Shown here one piece after another: positions 1-9,102 of a DNA stretch of 64,000 nt; positions within the stretch are counted from its first letter, which is position 1; the number at the start of each line of letters is the position of its first letter. The stretch is taken from the NCBI GenBank assembly GCA_025526915.1, contig JAHLKH010000033.1:119514-183513 (forward strand), written 5' to 3'. Below the pieces are notes generated by a model that searched no databases, was not told the origin of the DNA, and worked only from the letters and a program-made list of their open reading frames with translations. The DNA comes from Entophlyctis helioformis (Eukaryota; Chytridiomycota; Chytridiomycetes; Chytridiales; Chytriomycetaceae). Position numbers and translations under genes: made by a program.

Positions 1-442
1 CTACCTCCTCGCCAGCCTCGCTGAGTCGGGTGCTCCCGACGCTGCCAAGATCTCGGCCATCCTCTCGTCTGTCGGCATTGAGGCCGAGGACGCCAGAATC
101 GAGACTCTCATCTCTGAGCTCGAGGGCAAGGACCTCGCTGCCGTACGTGCATCCGCATTTGCGCGCTCGCAGGAGCTCGGCTGCACCGCCCAGTCTTGTC
201 ACTGACACGCCACGATTGCTTTCTTGTCGATTCTTTTACCGTGCATCTGCTTCGTATAGGTCATTGCTGAGGGCACCACCAAGCTCGGCTCCATGCCCGC
301 TGGTGGCGCTGCCTCGTCTGGCGCTGCCCCCGCTGCCGCCGCCGGTGCCCCCGCTGCCGCTGCTGCTTCCAAGAAGGAGGAGAAGAAGGAGGAGCCCAAG
401 GAGGAGTCTGACGACGACATGGGCTTCGGTCTCTTCGACTAA
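1..442 (+). CDS. RPP2: 60S acidic ribosomal protein P2 (5' end outside window)
   Basis: Ribosomal stalk protein P2, which forms P1/P2 dimers on P0 and recruits translation GTPases on the large subunit. Coding starts before the window. The visible exon runs to 142 in frame 2. A GT-AG intron occupies 143-259, and the last exon runs 260-442 with TAA at 440-442. The visible part is 107 residues of a family usually 105-115 long, so only the first few residues are missing. The N-terminal helical domain is followed by an Ala/Gly-rich hinge, a Lys/Glu-rich stretch, and the diagnostic C-terminus [13 protein letters not shown] shared by all P-proteins. P2 rather than P1 is inferred from the [20 protein letters not shown] segment. 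Confident identification. Confidence 0.95.
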
Positions 443-923
443 AGGCTCTGACTGCTTCTGTATGCAATACACCCCGCTCTTTCTATGACTGCCGTTTACC
501 GTTCGCTCTGATCATCTTGCCTTGGTTGTCCTGCGCAGATGCACCTGCTGCGCTCTTGTACGCCCGGATAAATTTCCTGTCTGCAGATCACTTGCATTCG
601 GGACCAGACACCTGGCAAAAGCAATATCCTCTTGGATTGGGCATTGGATACACCCGCCAGGACTCGATCCTGGCGCATGGCAGCTCGACCACTTGATGGT
701 CTTGTTGCCAGGTGCGTCCAGTGCCGACACTCGCTCATCAATGAAATCGCTTTCGTCCAGCACATTATTTGTAATATCGGGCCAGAAATCCTCACAAGCA
801 GTCGAATGAAAATGCTTCATTGATGTTCCGTGTCGTTCCCACATTATGTTCACCAGCACCACCCGCACCACCGTCCACAACCGCCGTCCACAACCGCCGT
901 CCACAACCGCCAAGGAGAGGCCA
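443..923. other. intergenic stretch between RPP2 and PAM18 3' ends
   Basis: This 481-bp gap holds the 3' flanks of two convergent genes. I see no convincing coding frame or RNA gene. A perfect tandem repeat of three 13-bp units (CCGTCCACAACCG) lies at 871-909, just beyond the PAM18 stop. Confidence 0.6.
871..909. repeat. 13-bp tandem repeat, 3 copies
   Basis: Three perfect copies of CCGTCCACAACCG directly downstream of the PAM18 stop codon. It is probably a simple minisatellite in the 3' flank, and no function is suggested. Confidence 0.85.
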
Positions 924-1250
924 TCATCTGCCCTTCTCCAGCAGCTCCTTGGCCTCGTTAATCTTGGACGCAAGCAACGGCGAGCCGCCCCGATCGGGAT
1001 GGTTGAGCAGCATGATGTTTCTGTGCGCCGCCTTGAGCTTGTCCTTTGACACCGACTCGGTCACGCCGAGAATGAGGGCGGCCTCACGGCGAGACATGGT
1101 GGGCTCGAAGCCGCCGCGGAGGAAGGCTTTGCCGCCTGGACCGTGGAGCGACGGTCCGCCGACCGATGTCGCCTTGAATGCGCGGATGGCTGCCCTGCCA
1201 GCGATAGCTGCTGCGGCGATGCCTGCACCCACAAGGATTGCCGTGGCCAT
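924..1250 (-). CDS. PAM18: Mitochondrial import motor J-protein PAM18/TIM14
   Basis: J-domain co-chaperone of the TIM23 presequence translocase. It stimulates the ATPase of matrix Hsp70 during protein import across the inner membrane. The 108-residue single-exon frame has an N-terminal hydrophobic segment (about residues 3-25), a short linker with GGFEPTMSRREAALILGV, and a C-terminal J domain with the HPD tripeptide (NHPDRGGS) that contacts Hsp70. Ending shortly after the LL(E)KGR helix is typical of TIM14. Length and layout match animal and fungal TIM14 forms with a short N-terminus. It lies 39 bp downstream of another minus-strand gene. Confidence 0.93.
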   Translation of the reverse strand: MATAILVGAGIAAAAIAGRAAIRAFKATSVGGPSLHGPGGKAFLRGGFEPTMSRREAALILGVTESVSKDKLKAAHRNIMLLNHPDRGGSPLLASKINEAKELLEKGR

Positions 1251-1289
1251 TGTTGTTGTTTCTGAGGGGAGGATGCGACGAAAAATCGT

Positions 1290-2072
1290 TCATGTCAATG
1301 TAGTGCTGGTGCTGGTGCTGGTGCTGGCCAGCTGGAGCCGGTGCAGGCGGGAGACGGCAGCCAGGATCTGATCGCACATGAAGAGATGGCCCGACGGCTG
1401 CGTGCACGGGCCGGCAGACTGCGGTGCCGCGTAGAGCGCCGCCGGGGCGAACAGGTACCGCAGCTCTTCGCCATAGAGCGAATCGACCGTCTGCTGCAGC
1501 CTTCGTGTGCCGCACAGATCGACCAGGTAGGTGAGGACGAGGCATGCCTTGTACGTGCCTGCGATCGTGGAGGGCGGGATGCGAGACGGGCGAGTGGTCC
1601 AGAATCCTTTCGACGTGCGAACCGCGGGCGGTCGGTGCGGGCCAGCCGACACGCAGCTGTGGCGATGCGCGAGTTTGGGCGATGTAGCGAGGACCTGTGC
1701 CAGCCGCGACGGGTGGATGTGCCGTGTGTACTCGACACGGCCATACGCCTCGCAGAAGCGGATGAGAACCGAGACGCTGGTCGCCATGACGCCGTCGAGG
1801 TTGGTTGTGTTGTGGTAGTGCACCAGCAGGTCGTCGAGTGTCTGTCGCGAGTCGCGGTGTGCAAGCCCAAACTGGATCAAATGGTGCAGCAGTGTGATGC
1901 CGCGTGTGTGCAGCCGGCCCAGCTGGCGCTCGACGTCTGCGTTGGTTGTTCTGGCGGGCAGGCTGCCGACGGCAGTTGCTGGTGTCGCGAGTGTCTCTGC
2001 CAATGGCCACGATTCCAGACTTGTTCGCACGGGATCCAGCGTCAAGCTTGTCGCTGCCATGACAACCGCCAC
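1290..2072 (-). CDS. Unrecognised protein, 260 aa
   Basis: A single long open frame from ATG at 2072. I do not recognise the family. The first half looks like an all-helical region (LHTRGITLLHHLIQFGL, then MATSVSVLIRFCEAYGRVEY). A Pro/Arg-rich linker follows around residues 125-160, then a second helical part (YKACLVLTYLVDLCGTRRL). The C-terminus ends in an alternating Ser/Thr run encoded by a CTGGTG microsatellite. The linker could hide a short intron. The frame lies between PAM18 and the 2321-3803 gene on the same strand with short spacers, which supports a real gene. Confidence 0.5.
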   Translation of the reverse strand: MAVVMAATSLTLDPVRTSLESWPLAETLATPATAVGSLPARTTNADVERQLGRLHTRGITLLHHLIQFGLAHRDSRQTLDDLLVHYHNTTNLDGVMATSVSVLIRFCEAYGRVEYTRHIHPSRLAQVLATSPKLAHRHSCVSAGPHRPPAVRTSKGFWTTRPSRIPPSTIAGTYKACLVLTYLVDLCGTRRLQQTVDSLYGEELRYLFAPAALYAAPQSAGPCTQPSGHLFMCDQILAAVSRLHRLQLASTSTSTSTTLT

Positions 2073-2320
2073 GAGATCCTCAAATGTGTACGGGCTGTCG
2101 CACCGACGTTAGTCGATTGACTGCAGCCACCACAGCTACTGCATCAACGGCTGCAGCTGTCGCACACCTCTTGGCATCAAGGAGACACGATCGTTCTTGC
2201 ACAGTCTCTGAATCTGCCAGCATGACACTCAGCACATGCAAGCACCGCTCAACGCACCTTGTCGAGCGCAGTATGTCAGTGCGTCCATCTCTGCATCGAT
2301 CCTTGCAGCACGCATGCAAC

Positions 2321-3803
2321 TCACACAAGGCTCGAGTAGCAGATGCGTGCCGGGACGGCAGGAACGCCGGTCGGCGCCAATCGGACAACCAGCGGCTCCT
2401 TGAACACATCGCGTGCAGCCCACGGCACCTGCTTGACAAGCGCCAGCTTTGCTTTAATGCGATCCTCGAGCGACGGCGAAGCAACAGCATACGGATCGTC
2501 TCCATCAGGAAACAGCCGTCTGCCTTTCCCATGGTGCGTCACATGCGGCGGCGTTGTCTGTGGCTCAGCGGGCAGCATGCGGCGGTGTTGGCTGATGAAC
2601 CGCAACACATGGCTGCTCATGAGAGTGTCCACGTCGTCCAGGATCCTCTCATACAGTCCGGATTTCTGCTCTCTCGCTCATGTCAGTCGAGCCCACATTC
2701 TCAACACGGCCAATGCGGACGTGCCACTCACCCAGAACGATTGCTTGGACGACCGGCTGGCTTTGGCCATGCGGCTCAGATCGACAAGCATGCCGCCCAC
2801 ATCTGCCAGATGGCTTTCAAGATCGCCGTATGACTTGAGTGCGCTGCAGCGTGGCATGGCCACAATGTCCCGTATCAGGTCTTCAGTGTCAACCGAGTCG
2901 CGCGGATCTGACGTCAACTTGATGCCCAGCACATGTCTCTGCGCACGGGCATGGACAGCCGTTCAGCAGCAGTCGTCGCATATGCTGGTTTGAGCCATTC
3001 CCGCTTACAAGATTGGCGTCGACGACGGCTCGCTGCAACAGCCGAGGCAGCTGCCATGTGCGGCGTCCAGTTCTGATCTCGATGCGCTCGACGGACGGCT
3101 CCTTTGTCTTGGACTCGACAAGAAACTCTATAGTCAAATGCGGCAAGCCCTGTGACACATTGTCAGGCGAGTCTGTTGGCCGAACCCTCGCCAATACAAG
3201 CAGACACCCTCTTACGCCAAAGAACAGCGCCTCGTGCCGCCGCGATGTCTGTTTTGCTCGCGCGTGTCAGCAGTGATATGGCGCGTGGCAGTGCGTGCCG
3301 TTATGGCACTGATACAACATGGTTTTCTTACACGCCGCATGCCGCGAATCTGGAGCAGTGGCACTGCATGTACAACAGTCTTGCCGCCTGGAGCAGTGAC
3401 AAGCAGCGCATCTTCAGACACGCAGACGAGCCGCATGTCCTCTGCACTCGATAGCGGGTCAGTGCGATCGCATGCGATGCCGACACGAGATGCACTCACC
3501 AAGAAGCGCATCAAGCAGCGGAATGCCGCACTCGCCGACATACAGAATGGCGTCGTCTGTGCTGCCGAGCAGGTCTGCAGTCGATGGCGATGGCGATGGC
3601 GATTGCGCGGCGTGGCTGTCCAGCTGAGCCTTCCGCAGAGTCTTGCGCAGGTGCGGCAGGATCTGCGTCTCTGCGTGGGCTCTGTCCAGCCTGGCTCCCT
3701 CAACGATCATCGGCGAGTGTGTTTGAAACGCCAACAAATCTCTGTGCTTTCCGCAACACACAAAAATGTAAGAGGGATGCGGCCGCTCGTCACTCACCGC
3801 CAA
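2321..3803 (-). CDS. Unrecognised protein, about 379 aa, six exons
   Basis: Exons deduced from phase-consistent GT-AG junctions are 3803-3500, 3441-3332, 3248-3216, 3149-3009, 2938-2732 and 2665-2321, giving 380 codons including TGA. All five introns close in phase, so the model is probably right, but I cannot name the family. The protein starts MAVSDERPHPSYIFVCCGKH, has a Ser/Pro linker near residue 70, then beta-rich stretches (DALLVTAPGGKTVVHAVPLL, PHLTIEFLVESKTKEPSVER) and a helical C-terminal third. There is no signal peptide or TM segment. It lies head to head with adenosine kinase, with about 96 bp between the start codons. A conserved adaptor-like eukaryotic protein is possible, but that is a guess. 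Confidence 0.6.
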
Positions 3804-3899
3804 AGCCGATGCTTGCTGCTGTGTTCAACTGGCGGTTACTGACTCGCTGGCCTTGGCTACTGCTGCTACTGTTGCTACTGCTGCTGCTACTACTACAGA

Positions 3900-5188
3900 A
3901 TGGCACCCGCTACCAACGAGTTTATCCTGCTCGGCATCGAGAACCCGCTGCTCGACATTTCCGCCGTCGTCACCGAGGACATTCTTGCCAAGTACGGTGT
4001 CAAGGCCAACGACGCCATCCTCGCCGAGGAGAAGCACAAGCCCATCTACGAGGAGCTCGTGCGCGACTTCAAGGTGCAGTACATTGCCGGCGGCGCTGCC
4101 CAGAACGCTCTCCGTGGCGCCCAGTGGCTCCTGCCGCCGCGCTCGACCGTCTACTTTGGCGCTGTCGGCAAGGACAAGGAGGCCGAGATTCTCGCCGAGG
4201 TCGCCGGCCGCGACGGCCTCCGCACCGAGTACCAGGTCGTGCCCGAGCTGCCCACCGGCAAGTGCGCCGTGCTCATCACCGGCACGCACCGTGCCCTCGT
4301 CACCGACCTGCTCGCTGCCAACGCCTACAAGCCCGACCACCTCGAGCGTCCCGAGATCTGGGCGCTCGTCGAGCAGGCCCGCTTCTACTACGTCGGCGGC
4401 TACTTCCTGACCGTCTCGCCGCCCGCTGCCAACAAGATCGCCCGCCACGCCGCTGCCACCAACAAGGTCTTTACCCTCAACATCTCGGCTCCCTTTATTG
4501 CCCAGTTCTTCACTGAGCCTCTCAAGGAGCTCCTCCAGTACGCCGACGTTGTTTTCGGTACGTCGGCCTGTTCATGCTGGCTGTTTTGTGTCGCTGGCTG
4601 TGCGCAATGCCGTGCATGCATGCATGCATGCATGCATTCGTGCATTCGTGCATGCATGCCACCACCGCTGCCTCCACCACCTTGTGCACCGGCAGCCAGC
4701 GCCGCCATCAACCGACTTGGGCCGGACAGCCACGCCGGCCTGCGTTGATTTGTCAGCATTACTAACCAGCCATCGCGTCGCGGAAACGCGCGATTTGTGT
4801 GCTTGCAGGTAACGAGGCCGAGGCCGAGGCTCTCTCCACCGCCCTCAACTTTGGCACCACCGACCTCAAGGAGATTGCCCTCAAGACCGCTGCTCTCCCC
4901 AAGGCCAACGGCGCCCGTGCCCGTCTGGTCGTCTACACCCACGGTGCCGAGGACACCGTCGTCGCCTTCAACGGCGTTGCCACGGTCTTCCCCATCATCG
5001 CCATCAAGCGCGAGCAGATTGTCGACACCAACGGTGCCGGTGATGCGTTTGTCGGCGGCTTCCTTTCCCAGTTTGTCCAGGGCCACTCGGTCGAGCGCTC
5101 TGTCGCTGCTGGCCACTACGTCGCCAACGTTGTCATCCAGCGCTCTGGCCCGTCGTACCCCGCCGAGCCCCACACCTTCACTTTCTAG
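3900..5188 (+). CDS. ADO1: Adenosine kinase
   Basis: PfkB-family ribokinase fold enzyme that phosphorylates adenosine to AMP, salvaging adenosine and relieving S-adenosylhomocysteine hydrolase. Exons are 3900-4557 and 4809-5188, joined in phase (codon GGT split), giving 345 residues, the normal family length. The N-terminus MAPATNEFILLGIENPLLDI matches the start of the first beta strand and nucleoside-binding residues. GGAAQN is the PfkB signature 1 region. The C-terminal exon has the anion-hole and catalytic-base motif DTNGAGDAFVGG. The 251-bp intron contains a run of TGCA repeats (about 4615-4660). A short CTG/CTA-rich tract precedes the ATG. Confidence 0.95.
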
Positions 5189-5267
5189 AAGCTGTTTCTT
5201 ATCTTGGTTATTGAATTCCCTCCCTTCACACACGCACCTTTGCCACTTTTACATTCCTGTGCATCGT

Positions 5268-5801
5268 GATGGCCAAGGTCGTTGAAGAGATCGACCGCGT
5301 GTACGCCGACCTCGACGGCAACCTCACGGTCGAGAATCTCTTCCAGTTCAGGCGAGTCTGACACTGTTACCACTCGCTTGCCCGCACTTGGAGACTAACG
5401 CACCGCACCGCACCACACCACACCGCACCGCGCCACAGCTATTTGGACTGGGTCATCAAGGAAGTCATGCGCATCAACCCAGTGTTCCGGGTGCTGGGCC
5501 GCGAGTCGATCAAGCCCGTGACCGTCCTTGACCGGGCGTTTCCACCCAAGACGTTCTTCAACCTGTCCGTGATCGCGATCCACCGCGACCCGCACTACTG
5601 GCCCAACCCCATGCCGTTTGGCAACGGGTCCATGGTGTGCATTGGCCAGAAGATGGCCAACATCGAGAGAGGCGCATCATGATTATCGAGCTGCTGCGTC
5701 GCTTCTCGTTTGAGCTGGTGGCCGACCAGGAGATTGAGTATGTCATGACCGTCTCGTTTGGCCTCAAGCACGGGTTCAAGGTCAAGGTGTCTGAACACTA
5801 G
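5268..5801 (+). pseudogene. Cytochrome P450 C-terminal fragment, decayed
   Basis: A relic of a P450 close to the intact gene at 60180-62302. Homology begins at VMAKVVEEID, equivalent to the middle of the intact protein, so the N-terminal two thirds are missing. An intron sits at the same position and phase as in the intact gene, but its donor reads GCGAGT instead of GT. The K-helix (KEVMRINPV...GRES) and haem loop (GNGSMVCIGQKMANIE) are readable. About 18 codons just before the haem loop (the FNPDRW...FIP region) are deleted. A one-base deletion after NIE, near 5665, throws the frame into a TGA; the other frame then continues with the usual C-terminus to a TAG at 5799-5801. No upstream P450 exons are present. 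Confidence 0.9.
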
Positions 5802-5965
5802 TGACTGCAGCTCACTCTTTCTCTGTTCTGTTCTGTTCTGTTCTGTTCTCCTCTTTACCAAACTGGTATATATGCGATACACAACTTGATGTTCATTGGA
5901 GGACGGCACTTGTACACGGTGGTGGGAGGCGGGAGAGAGAGCGAGACGGCAAACGAGCAAGAGGG

Positions 5966-6274
5966 TCAGATGCGATGGTCGTCCGAAAAGGGATCAAACT
6001 CGGCGAGCACCTTTTTCTGGCCAGCCGAGTACCGCGTCGAGCTGGCCGTGGAAGTCGCGTACTCTGGCCGTTTGGGCAGCTGCGGCGACGTGCTCAAGGT
6101 CGATCGTGCAGGCACACCGAGGCCGCCATAGCCGGATGCACCGGTAGGCGCAGGGACAGGGGCACTACCTGCTGCGGCAGCAAACGGGTTGTGTGCACTG
6201 TTCCACGACGATGCGTTGGACGGCGACACGGCCCGCAGAGCCGCATACGGGTCGCTGCTTGTGCTGTTCCTGCC

Positions 6275-6312
<38 letters not shown>

Positions 6313-6988
6313 GCAGTGACGACGCCGAGGGGATAGGCTGGGACACAGCGCTTCGGCCGCTGCCGTACATGGGCGGAAGCAGGCCCGCCTCGGCCGAGCC
6401 CATCCCAACAAACGCAGCCGAGGCCGTCGTCCCGCGGAACGGCAATGCCGGCGACGATGCTGACGGCGATGCAGACGACGACGACGATGCATAGGGCCGG
6501 CCGGGCAGCGACTGAGGCGGCGGCGGGCCTGCAGGCGGGGCGTAGGACGGCACACCGCCGATCGGCGTGCCCGAGTAGGTCGAGTCCAGGCTGTCAAACT
6601 GCTCGAGCAGCAGGCTGGCGGCGGCATCGACCTTCCAGCCGGCCCTGTGCAGCGCATGGCGGATCTTGCCCTCGTCGGTGAAGCCCAGGCCGGCGAGCGC
6701 CAGCACGGCCTCCTGCTCCTTGAGCGCCAGCACGGGGAACACGTACAGCGGGCCTGTGTACGCAGCGGGCTCGGCGGGCGGCGCGGCGGGCGGCTGGCCA
6801 CTGGGCCGGCGGGCATAGATCTCTGCGAGCGGGCGGTCCTCGTGCACGTCGTCGAGGTCGTTGTTGACAATGTACTCGACGGCAAGGGCCACGCGGCCGC
6901 CGGCCTTGGCGAGCGCGCGCCGGTTGGTGGCCGGGTCGGTGAAGCCGTACGACACGAGCACCTTCATGCCGGGCGGGTCGCTGTCCAT
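5966..6988 (-). CDS. Protein with two UBA-like domains and NPF/DPF motifs
   Basis: A single-exon 340-residue protein. Two ubiquitin-associated-like three-helix segments are visible: residues about 8-45 (KVLVSYGFTDPATNRRALAK) and about 90-130 (VLALAGLGFTDEGKIRHALH), both with the hydrophobic MGF-like loop replaced by YGF/LGF. The rest is disordered, rich in Ser, Pro, Gly and Asn (including a GN repeat), with one NPF and one DPF tripeptide near the C-terminus. Such motifs bind EH domains and AP-2/epsin-type endocytic adaptors. A ubiquitin-binding adaptor in trafficking is therefore inferred, and no specific orthologue is claimed. It lies tail to tail with the P450 relic and 99 bp from the divergent selenoprotein H gene. 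Confidence 0.7.
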
Positions 6989-7087
6989 GTTGGTTGTAGT
7001 TGTTAGAAGTTGTGGTTGTGGATGTGGTTGTTGTTCTTGTGGATGTGGTCGTTCTTGGGCAAAGCAGCGCCTTTATCCGCCATCTTG

Positions 7088-7654
7088 ATGCCCCCTAAGA
7101 AGCGCACGCGAGCAGCCTCCAAGCAGGACGACGCAGACGGCTCGCCTGGCGCCGTTGCGCTGGCCGTCGACGTGCCCGCTGCCGACGCAGAGCCCGCCAA
7201 GCGTCCACGCCGTGCTGCTGCCGCTGCCGCTGCGTCTTCGGCAAGCGCCAAGCCAAAGGCCGAAGTCAAGCCCAAGGCCGAAGTCAAGCCCAAGGCCGAA
7301 GTCAAGCAGGAAGCAGCACCAACACCAGCACCAGCACCAACAGCCGCAGCGGACGGACTGCACATCCGCATCGAGCACTGCACCAGCTGATCCACGTACA
7401 AGTCGCAGGGGTCGCGCCTGGCCGCTTCACTGCGGTCGGCGTTCCCCGCTGCGACGGTCGTCGTCAACCCAACCAAGCCGCGCTCCAAGTCGTTTGACAT
7501 CCACGTCCGCACGGGCGGGGATGCAGGCGCCGATGGCGGTGGTGCCGAGGTCACCGTGTGGGCCGGCTCCGCCAAGGGCCCGCCGCGCAAGGACAAGTTT
7601 GTCGACCACGCCGTGGCCGTCGAGCTGGTCGCGGCGCAGCTCAAGGCGGCGTGA
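7088..7654 (+). CDS. SELENOH: Selenoprotein H (in-frame TGA at 7388-7390 read as selenocysteine)
   Basis: Thioredoxin-like Rdx-family selenoprotein H, a nuclear/nucleolar redox protein in animals. Starting at ATG 7088 the frame gives a basic N-terminus (MPPKKRTRAASK), an Ala-rich region, three KPKAEV repeats, then the redox loop IRIEHCTS followed by TGA (7388-7390). The same frame stays open for 87 more codons to TGA at 7652-7654, for 188 residues counting Sec. The post-TGA part carries the family hallmarks VVVNPTKPRSKSFDIHV and GPPRKDKF, so the TGA sits exactly where animal SELENOH has Sec in Cys-x-x-Sec. No splice donor or acceptor could remove the TGA without losing the motif. The upstream in-frame ATG at 7010 gives a Trp/Leu-rich leader unlike the family and is not preferred. 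A candidate SECIS follows in the 3' UTR. Confidence 0.9.
7388..7390 (+). other. Selenocysteine codon (TGA)
   Basis: Codon 101 of the 7088 frame. It follows TGC ACC AGC, forming Cys-Thr-Ser-Sec, and strong SELENOH homology continues in the same frame on both sides. Confidence 0.88.
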
Positions 7655-7726
7655 TCGCCGACGGTGCGTGTCGGCGTGTCGGCGTGGCGAGTTGGGCGGT
7701 GTGTGCGAGTGCGACGGACCCGCTGC

Positions 7727-7783
7727 ATGAATCGGATGGCTGCGAAAGCTTATCAGACGCTTCGTCTGCGCGCCTCTGATGAT
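7727..7783 (+). promoter_or_regulatory. Candidate type II SECIS element in SELENOH 3' UTR
   Basis: Hand-folded hairpin 73 nt after the stop codon. The core is ATGA (7727-7730) facing GAT (7781-7783), allowing A-G, G-A and U-U non-canonical pairs. Helix II pairs 7731-7736 with 7775-7780, 7738-7740 with 7772-7774, and 7742-7744 with 7769-7771 (12 bp with bulged U at 7737 and 7741). AAA (7745-7747) lies at the apical bulge. An extra mini-stem CAGACG/CGTCTG (7754-7759 with 7763-7768, loop 7760-7762) fits the type II form. The quartet-to-AA distance is 14 nt, slightly long for the usual range. Helix I is not clear. Strong by pattern but not proven. Confidence 0.65.
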
Positions 7784-7942
7784 ACTACAAGCTCTGTGCC
7801 GTGTGTTGACGCGCGGCCGAGTCAGACTGGGATCTGCGTTCTTGCATGCACTGCACCACCATCGCCACTGAATAAACTCGTAAAAGCATCTCGCTGACTC
7901 GCTGGCTCGCTGGCTGGTTTATTATAAGCGTGGTGGGCACAG

Positions 7943-8956
7943 TCAAAAGGCAGAGGTGGACGTGCCTGCGAGCGTGTTGGCTGCAAGGATGTCGGTGTTG
8001 CTGCCAAACGCGCCGTTTGCACCACCGCCACTTGCACCGAGCGAGGCGGTGGCGGCGACCGTCTTGACAGCGACTGTCTTGGCAGGCCCGACACGGTTGC
8101 CCAGCGACATGCCAGTCGACGCATCGTCCTCGTCGCCCATGGCGCTCTGGTCAATCAGCGAGTCGCGCATGAGATTCGAGAACACGTCCGTGAGCATGAT
8201 GCGAAAGGCAAACAGCGTCGAGTTGTACACCCAGTACGTGTCGCGGCCCGTCGCCATCACCGAGACCATGGTCACGGAGAGCGCAATCATCCCAAACAGC
8301 GTCACGATGCTCAAGTAAAAGAACTGCGGCTTGACGAGCGCGAGCCGCTGGCCAATAGACGTCCTTGACAGCGATCGGTTGAGAATGTACATGCGCGCAA
8401 TGAGGAGCAGGTCCAGCCCGGCAGCCATCAGATCGCTGGCAGCATAGATCGACACGGCGCGGTTGTACACGGTCGAGTAAAACGCGACTGGCCCGCCGGG
8501 TAAGGTGGCGTACAGCGCATAGCCAAACGCCGCACCCATGACGCACTGCATGGCGACCGTCAGGTACAGCACGGGCTGGCGATGCGGTCGCGGCCAGATC
8601 GCCATCAGCCGATGGAACGTGAACCAGAGCACGAGGCTGCGTGCGACAATGTCGCAGATCCAGCCGAGCAGCGCAAACGTAAAGGCGAGCGGGAATCGGC
8701 CGCCGTACACGGACACGAGGCAGAGGAAGAGCGTGGAGAAGAACCAGACGAGTGCGGCGATCCAGGGCATTTTGGCAATGCGGGCATTGGTATAGAGATG
8801 GCGGGACGAGAGGGTGATGGCGACAAACCCAACGAAACTGACGAGAGTGGATGTGATAGAGAGCTGTACAAACAGCCAGTTGTCGAATGGAACAAGGCCA
8901 GAGACGCCTGGGACCATTGGTACGGTGCTGTCGCTGCTGTCGCTGCTGTTGCTCAT
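7943..8956 (-). CDS. Seven-transmembrane protein, 337 aa
   Basis: A single-exon frame with seven clear hydrophobic helices between about residues 25 and 265, a short Ser/Asn-rich extracellular-type N-terminus (MSNSSDSSDS) and a Gly/Ala/Ser-rich C-terminal tail. Helix 3 carries ICDIVARSLVLWFTFHRL and helix 7 WVYNSTLFAFRIMLTDVF. Topology suggests a G-protein-coupled-receptor-like or orphan fungal membrane protein, but no diagnostic DRY or NPxxY motif is obvious, so no family is assigned. It converges on SELENOH: its stop lies about 160 bp beyond the candidate SECIS. Confidence 0.75.
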   Translation of the reverse strand: MSNSSDSSDSTVPMVPGVSGLVPFDNWLFVQLSITSTLVSFVGFVAITLSSRHLYTNARIAKMPWIAALVWFFSTLFLCLVSVYGGRFPLAFTFALLGWICDIVARSLVLWFTFHRLMAIWPRPHRQPVLYLTVAMQCVMGAAFGYALYATLPGGPVAFYSTVYNRAVSIYAASDLMAAGLDLLLIARMYILNRSLSRTSIGQRLALVKPQFFYLSIVTLFGMIALSVTMVSVMATGRDTYWVYNSTLFAFRIMLTDVFSNLMRDSLIDQSAMGDEDDASTGMSLGNRVGPAKTVAVKTVAATASLGASGGGANGAFGSNTDILAANTLAGTSTSAF

Positions 8957-9102
8957 GGTGTGTTGCGATTTGTAATGTGGTATGCAATGTCAATGTGTGG
9001 GCAACCCGTTTGTTTGCTGCGTTGCCGCCCATGTCCAGATCTGTGCACTGGTCATTTGAAAAGCATTTACGAGGCATTCCACATGTATTTTAGAGTCGTA
9101 CA

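Noticed and set aside
5680..5690. TGA in the P450 fragment as another selenocysteine codon
   Set aside because: It arises from a one-base deletion after NIE; the haem-loop homology continues in a different frame.
7010..7087. Upstream in-frame ATG that would add a Trp/Leu-rich N-terminus to SELENOH
   Set aside because: The leader comes from a GTTGTGGATG-type repeat and does not resemble the family; ATG 7088 gives the expected basic N-terminus.
7388..7390. TGA as an ordinary stop with two separate small genes
   Set aside because: SELENOH homology is continuous in one frame across the TGA and the downstream part has no start codon of its own near the homology border.
7651..7690. Alternative SECIS using GTGA at the stop codon with GCGA
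   Set aside because: A GC stem forms but there is no apical AA/CC, and it would overlap the stop codon; the 7727-7783 hairpin is far better.
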